Shown here: positions 34,650 to 46,727 of the stretch, piece by piece
How the letters are laid out: each line of letters begins with the position of its first letter
Numbering within the stretch: position 1 is the stretch's first letter
Source of the DNA: Miscanthus floridulus
Taxonomy: Eukaryota > Streptophyta > Magnoliopsida > Poales > Poaceae
Length of the DNA stretch: 64,000 nucleotides
Direction of reading: 5' to 3'
Assembly: GCF_019320115.1 (NCBI RefSeq)
Contig: NC_089597.1
Coordinates: 122,289,485-122,353,484 of the forward strand
The notes under the pieces: model-generated
What the model was told of the DNA's origin: nothing
Databases searched by the model: none
The model's input: the letters and a program-made list of their open reading frames with translations, nothing else
Program-made: the position numbers and the translations under genes

Positions 34650-36298
34650 TATTTAGTTACCAATATGAAGTTTACATACTATGCTCAAGAAAAAAGAAAT
34701 TTATAAAAATGGAATGCCACAGTCTAATATCAACTCAGTGGACCCTGTCTAGATCTTTTTATGTTGGGCCTTCATTGAAACTTGCTTGATATTCCTAGGA
34801 ATTTATGCATCTGCTATGCATGTTGTGCTCTGATGATACGGTCCTCACAACTTAGCCTCAACGAGCAAGGTTTGCAGCATGACAGATAATTAAAGAAGTC
34901 ATTAGTCGTGCTTATGTTTGATTCTTTCTTTAACCCCTTTATTTCTCAGCTATGATCTGTCAGCGCCACTTAATAATAATATAGAAATTAGCCTGGATGT
35001 TCATATGAGTTCTAGACAAACTAACAAAGAGAGGTTTTCCCCTCAATTAATGATTCCAACTTTCTGCAGTGGTTAAGTGTGGTTGTTACCTGATGAAGTC
35101 GTGTACAATAAATAAGTGATGCTTACCCATTTGGTTAGCCATCAACTCGCTATTCTTTGCAGCTTGATAGAAAAAAATGTTAAGGGTACATCATTTCTCA
35201 ACCAGCCGATTTAATTTTCGAATTTTGTGTTTTCAGTAGCATTGGGAGCAGTCTCTACTGGTGAGGCACCTTGAGGAGGGATTGAAGTGCGTGAAAAAGT
35301 TAAGGAGATCATGGGAGTGCTTCAAGGTCAAGGGGGTAGTGGTGGTGGTTGTTTTATGATATTACTTCTAGCATTTTGGCGGGACATCTATGTAGCATCA
35401 CTGAAGTTGATGCTTGTCTTGTGTATGATCTTCAGGGTTTGTAATTTAATCCCTGATGTTATGTTGTCTGGTACCCCCATGCGCTGTCCTACTCTATGTG
35501 GGTATGCCCTCTATGCATATTCTAGTACTTAGCATGCAATGAAACCCTATAATGAAATTAGAGCATTGCAATTTCATAGCGTCATGTTACTCTAACTCTG
35601 TCCTACTCTATGTGGGTATGCCCTCTATGTGTATTCTAGTACTTAGCATGCAATGAAACCCTATAATGAAATTAGAGCATTGCAATTTCATATGTGCCAT
35701 GTAGTAACCTAATGTCAATTTGGTTCAACTTCTTGTGCTTCTATCTTGTGCGATGATGAATCAATTGTGCGAGTTTATTTTTTTCAGCTCATCAACCTAC
35801 TTGTCAGTTCGTGCTTATCGTGGAAAGAACTAAATCATTCTCATTCCTCTTGGTTTGTTTCTCTTTCCTGAATTCATCTGCCATTAGCATGTTTCTGTGC
35901 TTCCTGTCCTGTCTGAATGAAAAGTAGTTTACCAAAGGATCCAGCTAAAAACATGCTACCATACTAACTGATAAAAAGTAGTTCACTGTAGGATTTGCAC
36001 AGTTATTATGGGGTTGCACGACCCTTTTATCCAATCTGGATTTGCTTTTGCCAAGTAGCAAGTCCTCATGTGAGCTCACGTGGCCAACAAATCATGGACA
36101 ATGTTCAGACTCCTGTTTTGTCTCACAGAAGTGCATGTTCTGTTTATGCTGAAATGCTGAATCAACACAAATACTTCTGTTCTACCTGGCCAACACAAAC
36201 ATGCTCACGTATCTCACATATTGAGCCTTTTTTGCAACCTTTACATACCTACTCCTAGTACCACGCGAGTACCACAAGATCAGCCTGCTTCTTCATCC
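34650..36298. other. Intergenic region between F-box gene and REI1-like copy A
   Basis: No convincing coding sequence. It holds a direct repeat (separate entry) and the 3' flank of REI1-like copy A. Confidence 0.5.
35484..35692 (+). repeat. Two-copy direct repeat, 95 bp each
   Basis: 35,484-35,578 and 35,598-35,692 are nearly identical (only a GCA/GTG-type difference in TATGCATAT versus TATGTGTAT), separated by 19 bp. It is a recent local tandem duplication. Confidence 0.92.
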
Positions 36299-38229
36299 TT
36301 ACATCTTCATCCTCACAGTTTGCAGCTCAGACGAAACTGTCACCAAACCCACGCTCTTGTATCTGAAGGGGGAAACACGTACAGATACTGCACTTTATTA
36401 GTAAGGAGAAGCTCTACATTTTTTTGAACGAAAAACCTGAAGATGTCATAGATTAGCCCGTGTTAACTACATACCTGGACGGCATGGAGAGCGCAAGAGC
36501 ACGACGTGTCGTAGAAGAAGAAGGCCGCGGTTTCTGACGGTAGTAGCGGATGAACTCCCGAGAACCGAGTGATCGGACACGGGTTCCTTTTCCACTCTTG
36601 TTTGTGATTACTAGCTCTGACCCGCCAATTCCAAGCTCAATGCCACAGTTACCATCAGCAGCAGCAACCAACTGCTTGCCATCCACATCGGCATACCTGC
36701 AGTCAGAGCAGCAGGGTTAGATTAGATGCGTGCAAATTCAGGTGTAAGCAGCTCATCGATCCAGTGTCTTTAAGTCTACCTGATTCGAAAATTACAGTAC
36801 TAGTAGTGTTTTCCTATAATAGATCACTCAAGTTTGGGGGCAGATATGCTCCTTTCTAATGTAAAGATAGATCATGCTTCTTGTGCATATGAACCATGCA
36901 GTCCAAATTTAGGCTTTTTACTACTTGCGCAAATCAGATTTCCACCATGTTCAGAAGACCATTGACCTCTTGTTACTTGTAAGATCATAAAGTTAAGTTG
37001 CACAAAAATTACACTACCTGCTACTGTAATCGTAGAAATCCTCGAGATCCGCGTCCTCGTCATCTCCGCCGTCACCAAACCGCACTTTGCAGTGTCCCTT
37101 TGCATGCATGTGTTTCCTGACGGCCTCCAGGCTCTGAAAGGCCCGGCGTCTGTCGTCGCAGTAGAGGCAGATAAAATCCCGCTTCACCTGCAAGCAAGAA
37201 TAACTCAATATATACAGCACGTCAGCACGAACGAAGATTTCGAACCAAATGCTGTAATAAACAAAATATTAGATGCTGCGACAAAAGAAAATACCTTCAG
37301 TCCAACGTAGGCAAGAAGGCCACCGGGATCCTTCAAGTACTCACTGTCAGGTACGAAGAACCCGTGCTTCCTGTGCAGATGGACCATGCACTCGTCCACG
37401 GTGCCGTGCTTGAGGTCACACATGAAACAGCACGATGGGTCCAACTCCAACTCTTCAATCTCCTCGTCGCGTCTAGAGGAATCCGCCGCGTTCGTCGCTT
37501 GCATGCTGTTCGAAGTGGATTCGTCAGGCAACTCTTCGTCTTCATCCTCTTCTACCGTGGTGGTGGTGCGAACCGGAAGCGGTGTGATTCCTCCGGCGGT
37601 GGAGGAACGACTGGGCTCCTGAGACTGAGAGGCGGCTCTCATGAGATGCGATCGCGAGCTGAGGTGCTGCTCGTGAGCTCCAGAGCTCGTGTACTCCTTC
37701 CCGCACAGAGTACAGCCGTATAGCGTCGGAGTGGTTCCCTCCGAGAGAGCGGCTTCCCATGCCAAAAACAGAGCCTCCGTCACGCCAGGAACTCCAGCCA
37801 CCTGGAGCATAGAAATCAGTCCAAATCCACGGGCATAATGGCGAGTTCAAAACAAAGGGAAGTGAGAAGATAAATGTGCTACAAGTATTGGATGACTGGC
37901 TTGGGCCATCTGATAAATAATGTTCTACGGAGACAAAACAGAGCAATTCTAAAGATAGAGATTGAAACTATATTATATCGTTCTCTACATACAGGTAGGT
38001 AATCGCCACCATTCACAATTGTTGGATTTTTTTTTTGGAGCAAATCATTGTTAGAGTTGGCCCGTAGGTATGGGGCCATGGCGGCGGAGCCGCGGAGGGG
38101 ACGATGGATCGATCGGATGGATACCTTGCGCTTGAGGTTGTAGCGGTGCCACTCGGAGCGGTAGTGGATCCGCTTCTGCTCATCGTCGACGAACACCACG
38201 TTGCACGCGTTGCAGGTCGCCGTCGGCAT
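36299..38229 (-). CDS. REI1/ZNF622-like 60S biogenesis factor, copy A, C-terminally shortened
   Basis: Five exons: 38,229-38,125; 37,801-37,295; 37,187-37,018; 36,696-36,475; 36,362-36,299. All junctions are GT-AG and the frame is continuous over 355 codons. REI1-like proteins are cytoplasmic factors that help recycle nuclear export factors from pre-60S ribosomes. Four C2H2-type fingers are seen: TCNACNVVF...H; YGCTLCGKEY...H; CCFMCDLKHG...HRKH; FICLYCDDRR...H. An acidic linker (EEDEDEELPDE) lies between fingers 2 and 3. The last exon ends 31 residues earlier than in copy B: after TVRMKM comes TAA, so the conserved basic C-terminal tail is absent. It is a paralogue of the gene at 48,100-50,698. 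Confidence 0.88.
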
Positions 38230-38334
38230 CCTCACCTCTCCCTCTCTGTCGCTTCGATCTGCTTCGGCGGGCACGGGCGACGGGCGAGCAACGCTGCAAG
38301 GCCTCGCTTCGCTCCTCTAGCAGTGGAAAGTTAT

Positions 38335-38640
38335 ATATTCTGCTATAGGAGTCCTAGCCCCTTTCGGCCCGTCAATTTTCCTTGGCTCCAAAGGAAGGAC
38401 CCAAGTGGGCCACGTGAGTTTCGTGGGCTTTAAACGACTGAGAATTGGTGATTGAGAGACCACAATCAAGACGTTGACTTTTTGTGGGTTTATTTTGTCT
38501 AAATTCCTTTTTGAAGGCAAGTTTGTTCTGTCTAAATATCGTGTCGTGGCATTGAATTTGCATTTTTGGCAGATTGAGATCTTGTGACACTCCCCCGTTT
38601 CAAGTTACATATCACTTTAACCTTGACATAAACCAATTTT
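38335..38640. repeat. Promoter-side repeat of REI1-like copy A, also found at 45,640
   Basis: This block upstream of copy A aligns with 45,640-45,910 (shared CCCCTTTCGGCCC, AATTTTCCTTGGCTCC, GTCGTGGCATTG). It contains a GGCCCAC..CACGTGAG segment with a G-box-like CACGTG core. Confidence 0.78.
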
Positions 38641-38843
38641 CTATTTTTTATTACTATTCCGTAGGAAAATGCACCAGCATATATAACACCGAAATTAATT
38701 TCGTCACTGTCAAATATGTCTTTATTTGTTCATTTATTTGGTGTTGAGGATGTTAATATATTTTCTAAAACTTTAGTCAAAGTTAGAGAAATTTGATTTA
38801 GAACAAATTTAATGTGACCTATGATTTGGATAGGGGGAGTAGG
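38590..38843. repeat. Stowaway-like MITE
   Basis: Inverted ends ACTCCCCCGTTTCAAGTTACA and the complement of GATTTGGATAGGGGGAGT, about 254 bp. It overlaps the distal end of the copy-A promoter repeat. Confidence 0.6.
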
Positions 38844-39817
38844 CATTTTTTTTATTTTTCATGCCCAACAAAATGTGAGAAAATTGTCATTTTATAATTA
38901 AGAACTTATAAGTGGAAAATGTAGTACTTAATTTTAAGTAGCGAACTAACTGATTTAACTCTGGTGCATACGCTTTGACTACTGATTTTCAAGAAATACA
39001 TGTGTAAATAGTTGTAATTACACTCTCGCAAAAAAAGTTGTCATTAAATGATCTTCTTGAAGTAGTACTTTTTCATAACAAAATCTGGCTGTAATACGAG
39101 ATTTTGTAATATTTTACGTGGCATCAATATTTATGCCTGTTTATAAGATTTGCCTTGACTGATATATTTGCATATTAAGTGATTGATTTGTTCACAGCTA
39201 GGCTAAGTGGGACGAGGATATGAGTGTTTTGATAATTATAGCCAAATGTCAATGTAGCATTGGGCTCCGTATAAATGTCATGTATATTTCGAGCTTGCGA
39301 GCACGTACATGAGAACAAAGGAAAATTGATCCTTGGTTGAGCAGGCTTGCATATAAAAAGGGCCAAATATTCGGATACAATTAGATAAGATAATATTATT
39401 ATACGTGGCTGATTAATATACATATACGAGCTAGGATGGCCATGGCCCATTTACAACTCAGCCCATATACAATTCAGCCCTTTATTATGTATACGGAATA
39501 CGCGGCCGGCGGCAGTATAAACATAATTCTGTTTATTTGTTGGGCAAGTATATTCACCTATAGCGGCTTGGCTGCCTCCATGGGCACGTACATTACTGTA
39601 CACAAGCATACGTGAACGCCATCTCCGATCCGTTGCACGTATAGAAGAATCTCAAGAAAATAAGCCTGGAAGATATGAAAGCGGATCAGCTTGCTTGGTC
39701 ATCCCTAATCTTCGGAGCCACGACGCGAGAAGCTCTCCCCACGACCTGAGGTGGAGCAGTGGCGCTGGCCTTGGATTCCTCAGACCGTCGTTCCGAGGAG
39801 ACCCCTGTCCGCTCGTC
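38844..39817. other. Intergenic, AT-rich
   Basis: No gene or recognised repeat seen. Confidence 0.4.
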
Positions 39818-42019
39818 TATATAAGCAGGGCAGTTCTCTCCTAGCGAGGAGATCGATCGGAAGACCACCGCCGCTAGGCCACTGCTCATATACACGCATT
39901 CCCATCTCGTCAACCGCACCCACCATAGCACCACGCCGCTGCCGTCGTCGGTGACTGTTCCGCATCAAGGAAGGTCGACATCGCGCGCTACCGAAGACCA
40001 ACCTCATGGCTGCATCGAAGGGTGAGACTCCCCATCTGTGGGTTCTTTTATTTTGTTAGGTGTCTTGCTGGATACCTGATATGGGGATGAGTAGAGAAAT
40101 TGGGGGTCAGGGGCAATTGAAGATCCTGCCATGGCGTAGTTCTTGCAGTTGTAAAAGAGGGGCTGGTTGTGATAGGTGCAGATGTGTGGGTGAAGGGGTG
40201 ATAGAATTGCAGATCGGCATAGTATGCAAATCGTGATTGTCACAAGATCAATATTCAGAGGCTTGATCATTGAAGCCCTTTACAGAATAGTATCCTGAAG
40301 AAGATTTCAGAAGCAGTGGAAGTGGTAGAGTAGTGTGAAAGAGAGATTTGGGGTTGCAGTTTGAGAGCCAAGGAGATTTAGTTGAGAAGAAATGATAGAT
40401 TACAGTTTATGCAACAAGCATGTAGAATCCTACACTCTAGGAGGGTGCACAACAGAGTTGTGACTATAGTTTGATATAGCAAGAGTCAGATCCATAGATA
40501 CAGAGGTGTGTGGGAAGATGATAGAGAGCAGGTAGAAAATTGTAGGCTTGCAGTTGTCTGAGAAGGAGGATCTCAGGCACATGAGATAGATGATTACCCA
40601 TCGTTGGTAAATGTAGAGGCCATGTTCAGTTAATAAGAGAGCATGTACTTTCACTGATTGATATCAGAAAAATAATTGGCTTCAGTAAAAGAGGGGAAGA
40701 AAGAAGAGTGTGCAGATTGCAGGATTTGCATATTGCAAATCATCACCAACAGTAGTGATATTCATTGGTGGTCAGCATGTATAATATTCATGAGAGGTGT
40801 GCTATAGTCGGCCAAGAGTTCTGCTTATCTTTTGTCTAAAACAAATCAGTGACAATGCATTGAAACTCCTGGAGAATGCAGAACAGGATAAGTTGCAGTG
40901 AGTGACCTGTTAGTAGTGTATGGCTCTAAACAACAAAGACATAGTTTTGATCATTGCAGTACCTGTGCAAAGTATGCTCTCAGCTGTTCGGCAAAGTTGC
41001 AGTGATGTTGCAGTAGAAGATTTGTAGAACCGAGAAGTTTATTCAGAGATCATTCTCTGAAGAATAAGGATGGCCCTGCTGCAGTGAAGACTTTCAGTAG
41101 ATGTGGGCCTCAAATTTCAGAAGTTTGTGTACTATGTAATAAGCAAGCAAGATGTAGTATACGCAGTAGTGAGGTAGTTAGCATGTGCTTTGAAATGTAA
41201 AGTCATCATGAGTTTAACAGAAAGAGATAGCATATATAGCGTAATGCAGCATGTTATATTCAGACATGACAGATTATTAGCGGCCTGTTGTGAATTTGGC
41301 CCTGTGATTCAAGAGTAGTTCTGACAATGCACTAATTTTGTAAACGTCATGGGCTGTGTTTGTGACGTGCTCCCTGTTGTGGCCTATATATATATATAAA
41401 TCAATTAGTCGATCAGCTTTCAGAATATGGTGCAGCAAATTGGTGTTTATGCACATTCATACTAGTGGTTCCTGACTGAACTTGTCAGTGTGATTAAGAA
41501 GTATAGCATAGTGACTGAGCTGTCGTCGTCTCCATCTCTATGCACGGCCAAATCAAAGCTCGGCAGACATGTGGCGTTTGTGGTGAAGTTATGATTAAAT
41601 TTCTAGACCGACGAGGCTAGGAAAAATGAGTTACTAGTTTACTTCGCGACCGACGAGGCCGAGCATTTCTTTTACAGACTTTACTCCAAAGTCCGTGACC
41701 GATGAGGCCGGATAGCATACGCCACAGACCGATGAGGCTGTGGCAATTTATTGTCATTTAATATTGTGTCATTCTTTATGTATACTTGGAGACTATAACA
41801 ATCAAGACCCAGGAAGCACAACCATCATCGCAGCTTAATCGGAGGTCTTCCATAGAAGTTTATCTATGGATGTAATTAACCGGTTTGTCTTACGAGACCC
41901 CGGGAATCAGTAACAACACAGTCACTGATTTGGTTAGATGTATCGATCAGGCGCAATATGATGTAAAATCCCAAGGGGACTTGTACTCTGTAATTCCATG
42001 AAAGGATTAATATAATGAA
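39818..42019 (+). other. Possible non-coding transcription unit with TATA box
   Basis: A good TATA box (TATATAA, 39,818-39,824) precedes a GC-richer stretch with one short open frame opening at 40,004 (MAASKG, then a GGTGAG donor-like site). The following ~2 kb is AG-rich on the plus strand with no long frame, ends with AATATAATGAAG near 42,010, and holds four GACCGAYGAGGC motifs. It could be a non-coding RNA, a spliced small gene, or an unrecognised retroelement LTR. Confidence 0.3.
41606..41738 (+). repeat. Four spaced copies of GACCGAYGAGGC
   Basis: Copies start at 41,606, 41,648, 41,697 and 41,727, within a short interval and all in the same orientation. The flanking sequences differ. 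Confidence 0.9.
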
Positions 42020-42578
42020 GAGTTCCCTATTTGTTCGTATGTTTGTTGTTCACTTTTGTATACTTGTGTATACTGGCACGCCCGCGCATTTATTTATTCA
42101 TCCACGCATTTAGGACGCCTCCCTAGTTGGGAGTTTGTTTCCTTTTGGCGAAACACTGGCAGTACCACATCCATCTTAACTTTGGATTTTACAAAAGCAA
42201 TCGCCGGTCAAAGTGCGAAGACCAAAGTCAAAACTGACAATCTTGATTCAAACGTGACAACACAGGGCAGCGTACGATGCGTGCGGAGAGAACGTGTGTG
42301 CCAATTGCAAACACCTTGCGCCACAACCAACATCACCGAAGTTTTTAACAGAAAAGGGGATTTCTCAATACTGTCAGAGACATGAAGTGACTAATGAGCA
42401 AATCATGCTGGTAGCTACTCCAGCGTGCGCTCTGGAGTCAGGAGTTAGATTTACATGTTGAAGTATACAACAGGCTGGTTTGGACAAACACTACGAGCAT
42501 TATCAAAAAAGTTCTTGTGTCCACATTGCAACATACATGACTGATTGACTGAAGAACGAAGTTTCTTCCACACAGGAT
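42020..42578. other. Intergenic flank of the hAT-type element
   Basis: No gene recognised. The last eight bases (42,571-42,578) are the left target-site duplication CACAGGAT. Confidence 0.5.
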
Positions 42579-43427
42579 TAAAGATGGCAATGGGGACCCG
42601 CGACCCGATACCCGACGGGTATTTACTCCATTATGGTCTAAATATGGACTAAACACACTATCCACGGTACGTAAATGGACCAAACCCTTCACCCATCGGG
42701 TACGCGGGTATGGGTATGTTCCAGCAGTCCCCGTAGCCGTTTACCTATGGGTGAAAAATACCCGGCCATCTGAAAGAGATCAATGCTCCGTGGTTAGACT
42801 ACAGATTCTGAAAAATAATGCAGGTAGAGAGAAACAAATATGCTTGCCAGTAACCTTGGTCATATTTGGTGTAAAAACCATAGCAATGTTGCGAGCATTC
42901 ATCTTGTTGTAGCTTTCATTTTCCACCACATCTGCCATGAGATTGATGGCCCATTCAAGCAATGTTGCTTCAACAGGAGGTAGGGTACTTGCAAGATGGC
43001 TACACTCTTCTTCAGTGTTGCAGTGCATCACTTGTTCTGAAGTCAACGAGTCCAATACTCCACTTGAAAGTTCCTGAAACCATATCTACAATCAGTAACT
43101 TCTACATTAATCATGACTAATGTAGAGGAGAAACTAAATAGAAAAGAATCTTAATTTGCAGAAGATATTATTATATGCTATTATTTGTCTACTTTTATGT
43201 GCTCTAGTTAGTGGTGGTTGCTGTTGAATTGTTGATTTTCATGTGCGTGAATAAATTGTTGGCGGGTACGGGTGACCCGACGGGTATGATTTACCCGACC
43301 GGATATGGGTCTGGGAAAAATTCCCCATCCATGACGAGTATGGGTATTCTGACGATACCAAATTTTTATGGCGGGGATGGGTCTGGGGTGACCATACCCG
43401 ATGGGGATTTACCCATTGCCACCCTTA
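42579..43427. mobile_element. hAT-type element carrying a RopGAP exon (Pack-hAT)
   Basis: An 849-bp element with inverted ends TAAAGATGGCAATGGG and TAAGGGTGGCAATGGG (14 of 16 identical). It is flanked by a perfect 8-bp duplication CACAGGAT (42,571-42,578; 43,428-43,435). The arms are rich in CCCGACGGGTA-type motifs. The centre is unrelated to the arms and holds a host-gene exon with intron borders on both sides. No transposase is encoded. Confidence 0.9.
42855..43073 (-). pseudogene. Captured RhoGAP-domain exon (RopGAP-like)
   Basis: The 219-bp segment is open over all 73 codons, with an acceptor (GGTTTCAG) before it and a donor (AAG|GTTACT) after it. The peptide contains SGVLDSL, EQVMHCNTEEEC, LLEWAINLMADVV and the RhoGAP block NKMNARNIAMVF.PNMT, the classic Arg/Asn-containing region of plant RopGAPs. 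RopGAPs switch off ROP small GTPases. The rest of the gene (CRIB, catalytic arginine loop) is absent. Capture was at DNA level, as intron borders are kept. Confidence 0.9.
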
Positions 43428-43435
43428 CACAGGAT

Positions 43436-44173
43436 CTAAGACTCCTTCCTCTTCAGCATCCAATTCCAATCTGAGTGCCTATGTTAAATACAGTTAGAAC
43501 TCTCTTAGACACAAACTCTAACAATGATATTTGTTACATAGACACACATCCTCTCCTCTTAGCAAATCAAATGAAGTTTCAGCATCATGGTCTCCCACTC
43601 TCCCTATTCAAGGCGTACCTTTTTCTGGAAAGCTCTTATAGTCAGCACGATTAAATCACGCAACCTACAGAAGCAGAACTTAATCAGTTGCACAAATTCC
43701 GTTCAGTTCGTTGATATCAAGTTACTGGTGGTCAGTTATGTGTAAGCATGTACAGACGGCAATGGAAACCAAGGAGGCAACATGGTACCTAACATCAGTC
43801 TTCAGTATTTGGCTCTGTTATTCCACATGTGTTGAATGCTATGTTAACACCGCCAGAACTTACCAGAACAAATTGGGTGGTGCGTCCATTAGGAATTTTC
43901 GTCTGTTAGGACGAGTTCAACGTAGCAAAATTCAGATATAATGTCAAGTGAACATTATTACATTAGGTGATTATAACCATGAATATTGACCAACATACAT
44001 CTAACAGAGAACATACCTGAAGCATTTGTGAATACTCCTCTGTGAATCCTCGAGTATGGCCCGTCGTGACCGCAGGTTACATCGGGGCGTGTCGGTCTCC
44101 TCCCTGGTGTCAGAGCTTTGACCTAGGCCCATACACTTGGATCTGGAGTGGTTGGCGGTGGCATGGGTCTCCG
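43436..44173. other. Intergenic
   Basis: No coding sequence or repeat that I can identify. Confidence 0.4.
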
Positions 44174-44290
44174 TCGGGCGAGACGGAGTCCGCGGCCTTG
44201 GAGTCGGGCGAGGCGGAGCCCTCCCCCAGAGGCCAGGCGAGGCGGAGCCCGCAGCCTTGGGGTCGGGCGAGGCAGAGCCCTCCCCAGAGA
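44174..44290 (+). repeat. Short GC-rich minisatellite
   Basis: Four ~29-30-bp units based on TCGGGCGAGGCGGAGCCC alternate between a GCGGCCTTGG-type and a CTCCCCCAGAG-type second half, giving a two-copy higher-order unit of about 59 bp. Confidence 0.85.
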
Positions 44291-44509
44291 CCGTTGCCGA
44301 TGACCTCCATGCGTCACCCACCCGCCCTTTGCGAGCACCGCCACCCGTGCTGCCCCCACACCCGCCTTCTGTGCGTCACCGCACAACTCCGCGTTGACGG
44401 CGAGCTCCATGCCACCGGCGATTACACCGGTGACCTCCATGCGTCGACAAGCCTCTATTTGCGAAGCAAGAAGGAGATGTTTGCGTTGAAAGAGCATGTT
44501 ACAAGCGTA

Positions 44510-45126
44510 TGTTTTTAAGTGTTTCAGAGTATATTGCAAGTGTTTATATCGGTGTTGCAAAAGTAGATCAGGATGTTGCTCATGTTACAATGAACAAAAT
44601 ACGCATGTTTCAGGTGTTTCAGATGTATGTTGCAAATATTTCATATGGATGTAAAGTAGATCTTAGTGTTGCACATGTTGCAATGGCTATACACGTATGT
44701 TTCATCTGTTTCGGACAGATGTTGCAAATCTTTCATTTGAATGTTTCAAAAGTAAATATGGTGTTGCACGTGTTGATATGGCTACACACACATGTTTTCA
44801 AGTGTTGCGTGTGTTTTCAGACCTATGTTGCAAGTGTTTTATTTGAATGTTTTAAAAGTATATCTCGAGAAAGCACTTGCTGTTGCTACTGCCGTCGTGG
44901 GTCACCGCGCACGCCTGCTGGTGATGCTGTGCTGCTGTGTGCATGCGGGCGCGTGAAACGGAGCGGGCTCAGGTGGTGCCTGCACATGCGTGGGCCCACG
45001 GGCCTCCGGGGCTGGATGGGTGCAGGGCGAGGGAGCTTCATGAGTCAGGCGCAGGGGCGGGAGCATCGTCCGAGGCTAACGTCCTGAAATCGGACGTCCG
45101 GGCGCTAGCAAGTCCGTATTTCTTTT
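44510..45126. mobile_element. MULE-related repeat block, truncated
   Basis: Degenerate repeats of TGTTTCAAGTGTTTCAGATGTATGTTGCAA type (44,515-44,860) are followed by GC-rich sequence and a terminus-like CGGACGTCCGGGCGCTAGC (45,090-45,112). The same repeats, in the same orientation, appear at 63,735-64,000 next to a similar GGACGTCC terminus at 63,170. The left end is not found. Confidence 0.6.
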
Positions 45127-45639
45127 AATCATCTTCATTAGCTACCGTTGAGGATTCAAAATTTATAACAAAATATATAAGGTATTCTAGGTCTTTAACC
45201 CTCCTCTCTCTCCTCTATTTTTATTAACCGGATACCGCTTTCCTTCTACATACGTCATACATGTAAAAATTCCTTTTAAACTAAGAAAACAATAACTGAG
45301 CTACTCACTCGATCACTCCCTCCTAATTAGTGAGGAGTGCTGTTGTTGTTGTATTTTGCTAGACTCCTTATTTTATCAGAAAATCGCTTTGATTTCTTAT
45401 ATTCTAGGATGGAGGGAGTATTTAAAAGCTCGTACAGTTCATTTTTTAAAGTACATGAATCACCTGGTAACTTTTTTGGATAGTTTCTGAGTTCTGAGAA
45501 CATCTTCCGATGATATGTACAAATATTTCCACAGGACTACTAGCCCATGTTGCCATACAAACATTTTATTAACCCATTAACATTCTTGATATTTTTTTAA
45601 AAAAGGTATAAAAAAGGTTCTTTTCTAGAATTTGTGATT

Positions 45640-45910
45640 TTGTGTCGTGGGCTCCTGCCCCCTTTCGGCCCCGGCAATTTTCCTTGGCTCCCAAAAGGCA
45701 CCGCGAAGTGGCGCACGTGAGATTTGTGGCTCCAAACGATTGTGCACGGTGATTGGAGAGACCCAAAATCAAACGTTCACTTCGTATGGGTTTGTTTGTC
45801 GAATTTTTGAGTCGTGGCATTGGATTTGCAATTTTGGCATGTTGTGATTTCATGATACTCTCCCGTTTTAAATGATAGACCACTTTAGTTTGGATATAGG
45901 TCAAGCTTTT
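45640..45910. repeat. Detached copy of the REI1-like promoter repeat
   Basis: Diverged copy of 38,335-38,640, with no REI1-like exon next to it. It suggests a further, mostly deleted duplicate of the locus, or an unrecognised repeat. Confidence 0.7.
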
Positions 45911-45974
45911 TTAAACTCTAACCAAGTCGAGCAGATTCACGACACGTGTACGTACAAAATCATCAAATACATGA

Positions 45975-46117
45975 TACTCTCTCAGTTCCAAATTATAAAT
46001 CGCTTTGATTTTTTTGCTTTATCCATTTTGCTATATATCTAAACATATTATTATATTTAGATATATAGTAAAATAAATGTACTAAAAAATCAAAGCGACT
46101 TATAATTTAGAATCAAG
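45975..46117. repeat. Stowaway-like MITE, palindromic
   Basis: ACTCTCTCAGTTCCAAATTATAAATCGCTTTGATT on the left is inverted on the right (AATCAAAGCGACTTATAATTTAGAATC), around a TATATAT-rich centre. Confidence 0.68.
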
Positions 46118-46727
46118 AAAATAAGTGACTGTAGATGTCCTATGGACTATGATGACCATCCCCAATGAATATTTTCCCTACATCTCTGAATGTTTTTCCT
46201 CCTACATCTCCTACGTTGTGGTTACTGGTTAGCATCAACCTGCTCCAGAGCGCAAATATCGCCCCCACGTTTTCACTTGCTCACATGTATGTACTTTGTT
46301 TCTTTTTGGTTTAGCTCATCCTAGCAACCGAATACAATTATACAAATCGTCGAAATGTAAAAAATTGACCATTTTGTCACCTATAGCCTATAAGTAAGAA
46401 GTCTCTCGTGGCCGGGCGATTTGTAAAAATGGGACTCGAAATATCGGTTGTTTGCAGATTTGACACTGGACCCATATTCATAGACACAGATGGACCACAC
46501 TTATCATCCACCCGAGTGCCATCATAATCAAGGAGTCAATCTTTCGAGTGTCATTTTTGCAATTTTTTGCTCGTGGGCTTATTTGAAATGCTTACTACAA
46601 CCACATTGAACGATCTATAATCGAAGCGAAGACCATGACGGCATGACCATGTATGCGGAGGCTAAAAACAAAGACCAGACCTTGCAACAGCGGTTACAAT
46701 GGCCACAGCTGGGACAAAGTAGCACGT
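46118..46727. other. Intergenic
   Basis: No gene or recognised repeat seen. Confidence 0.4.
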
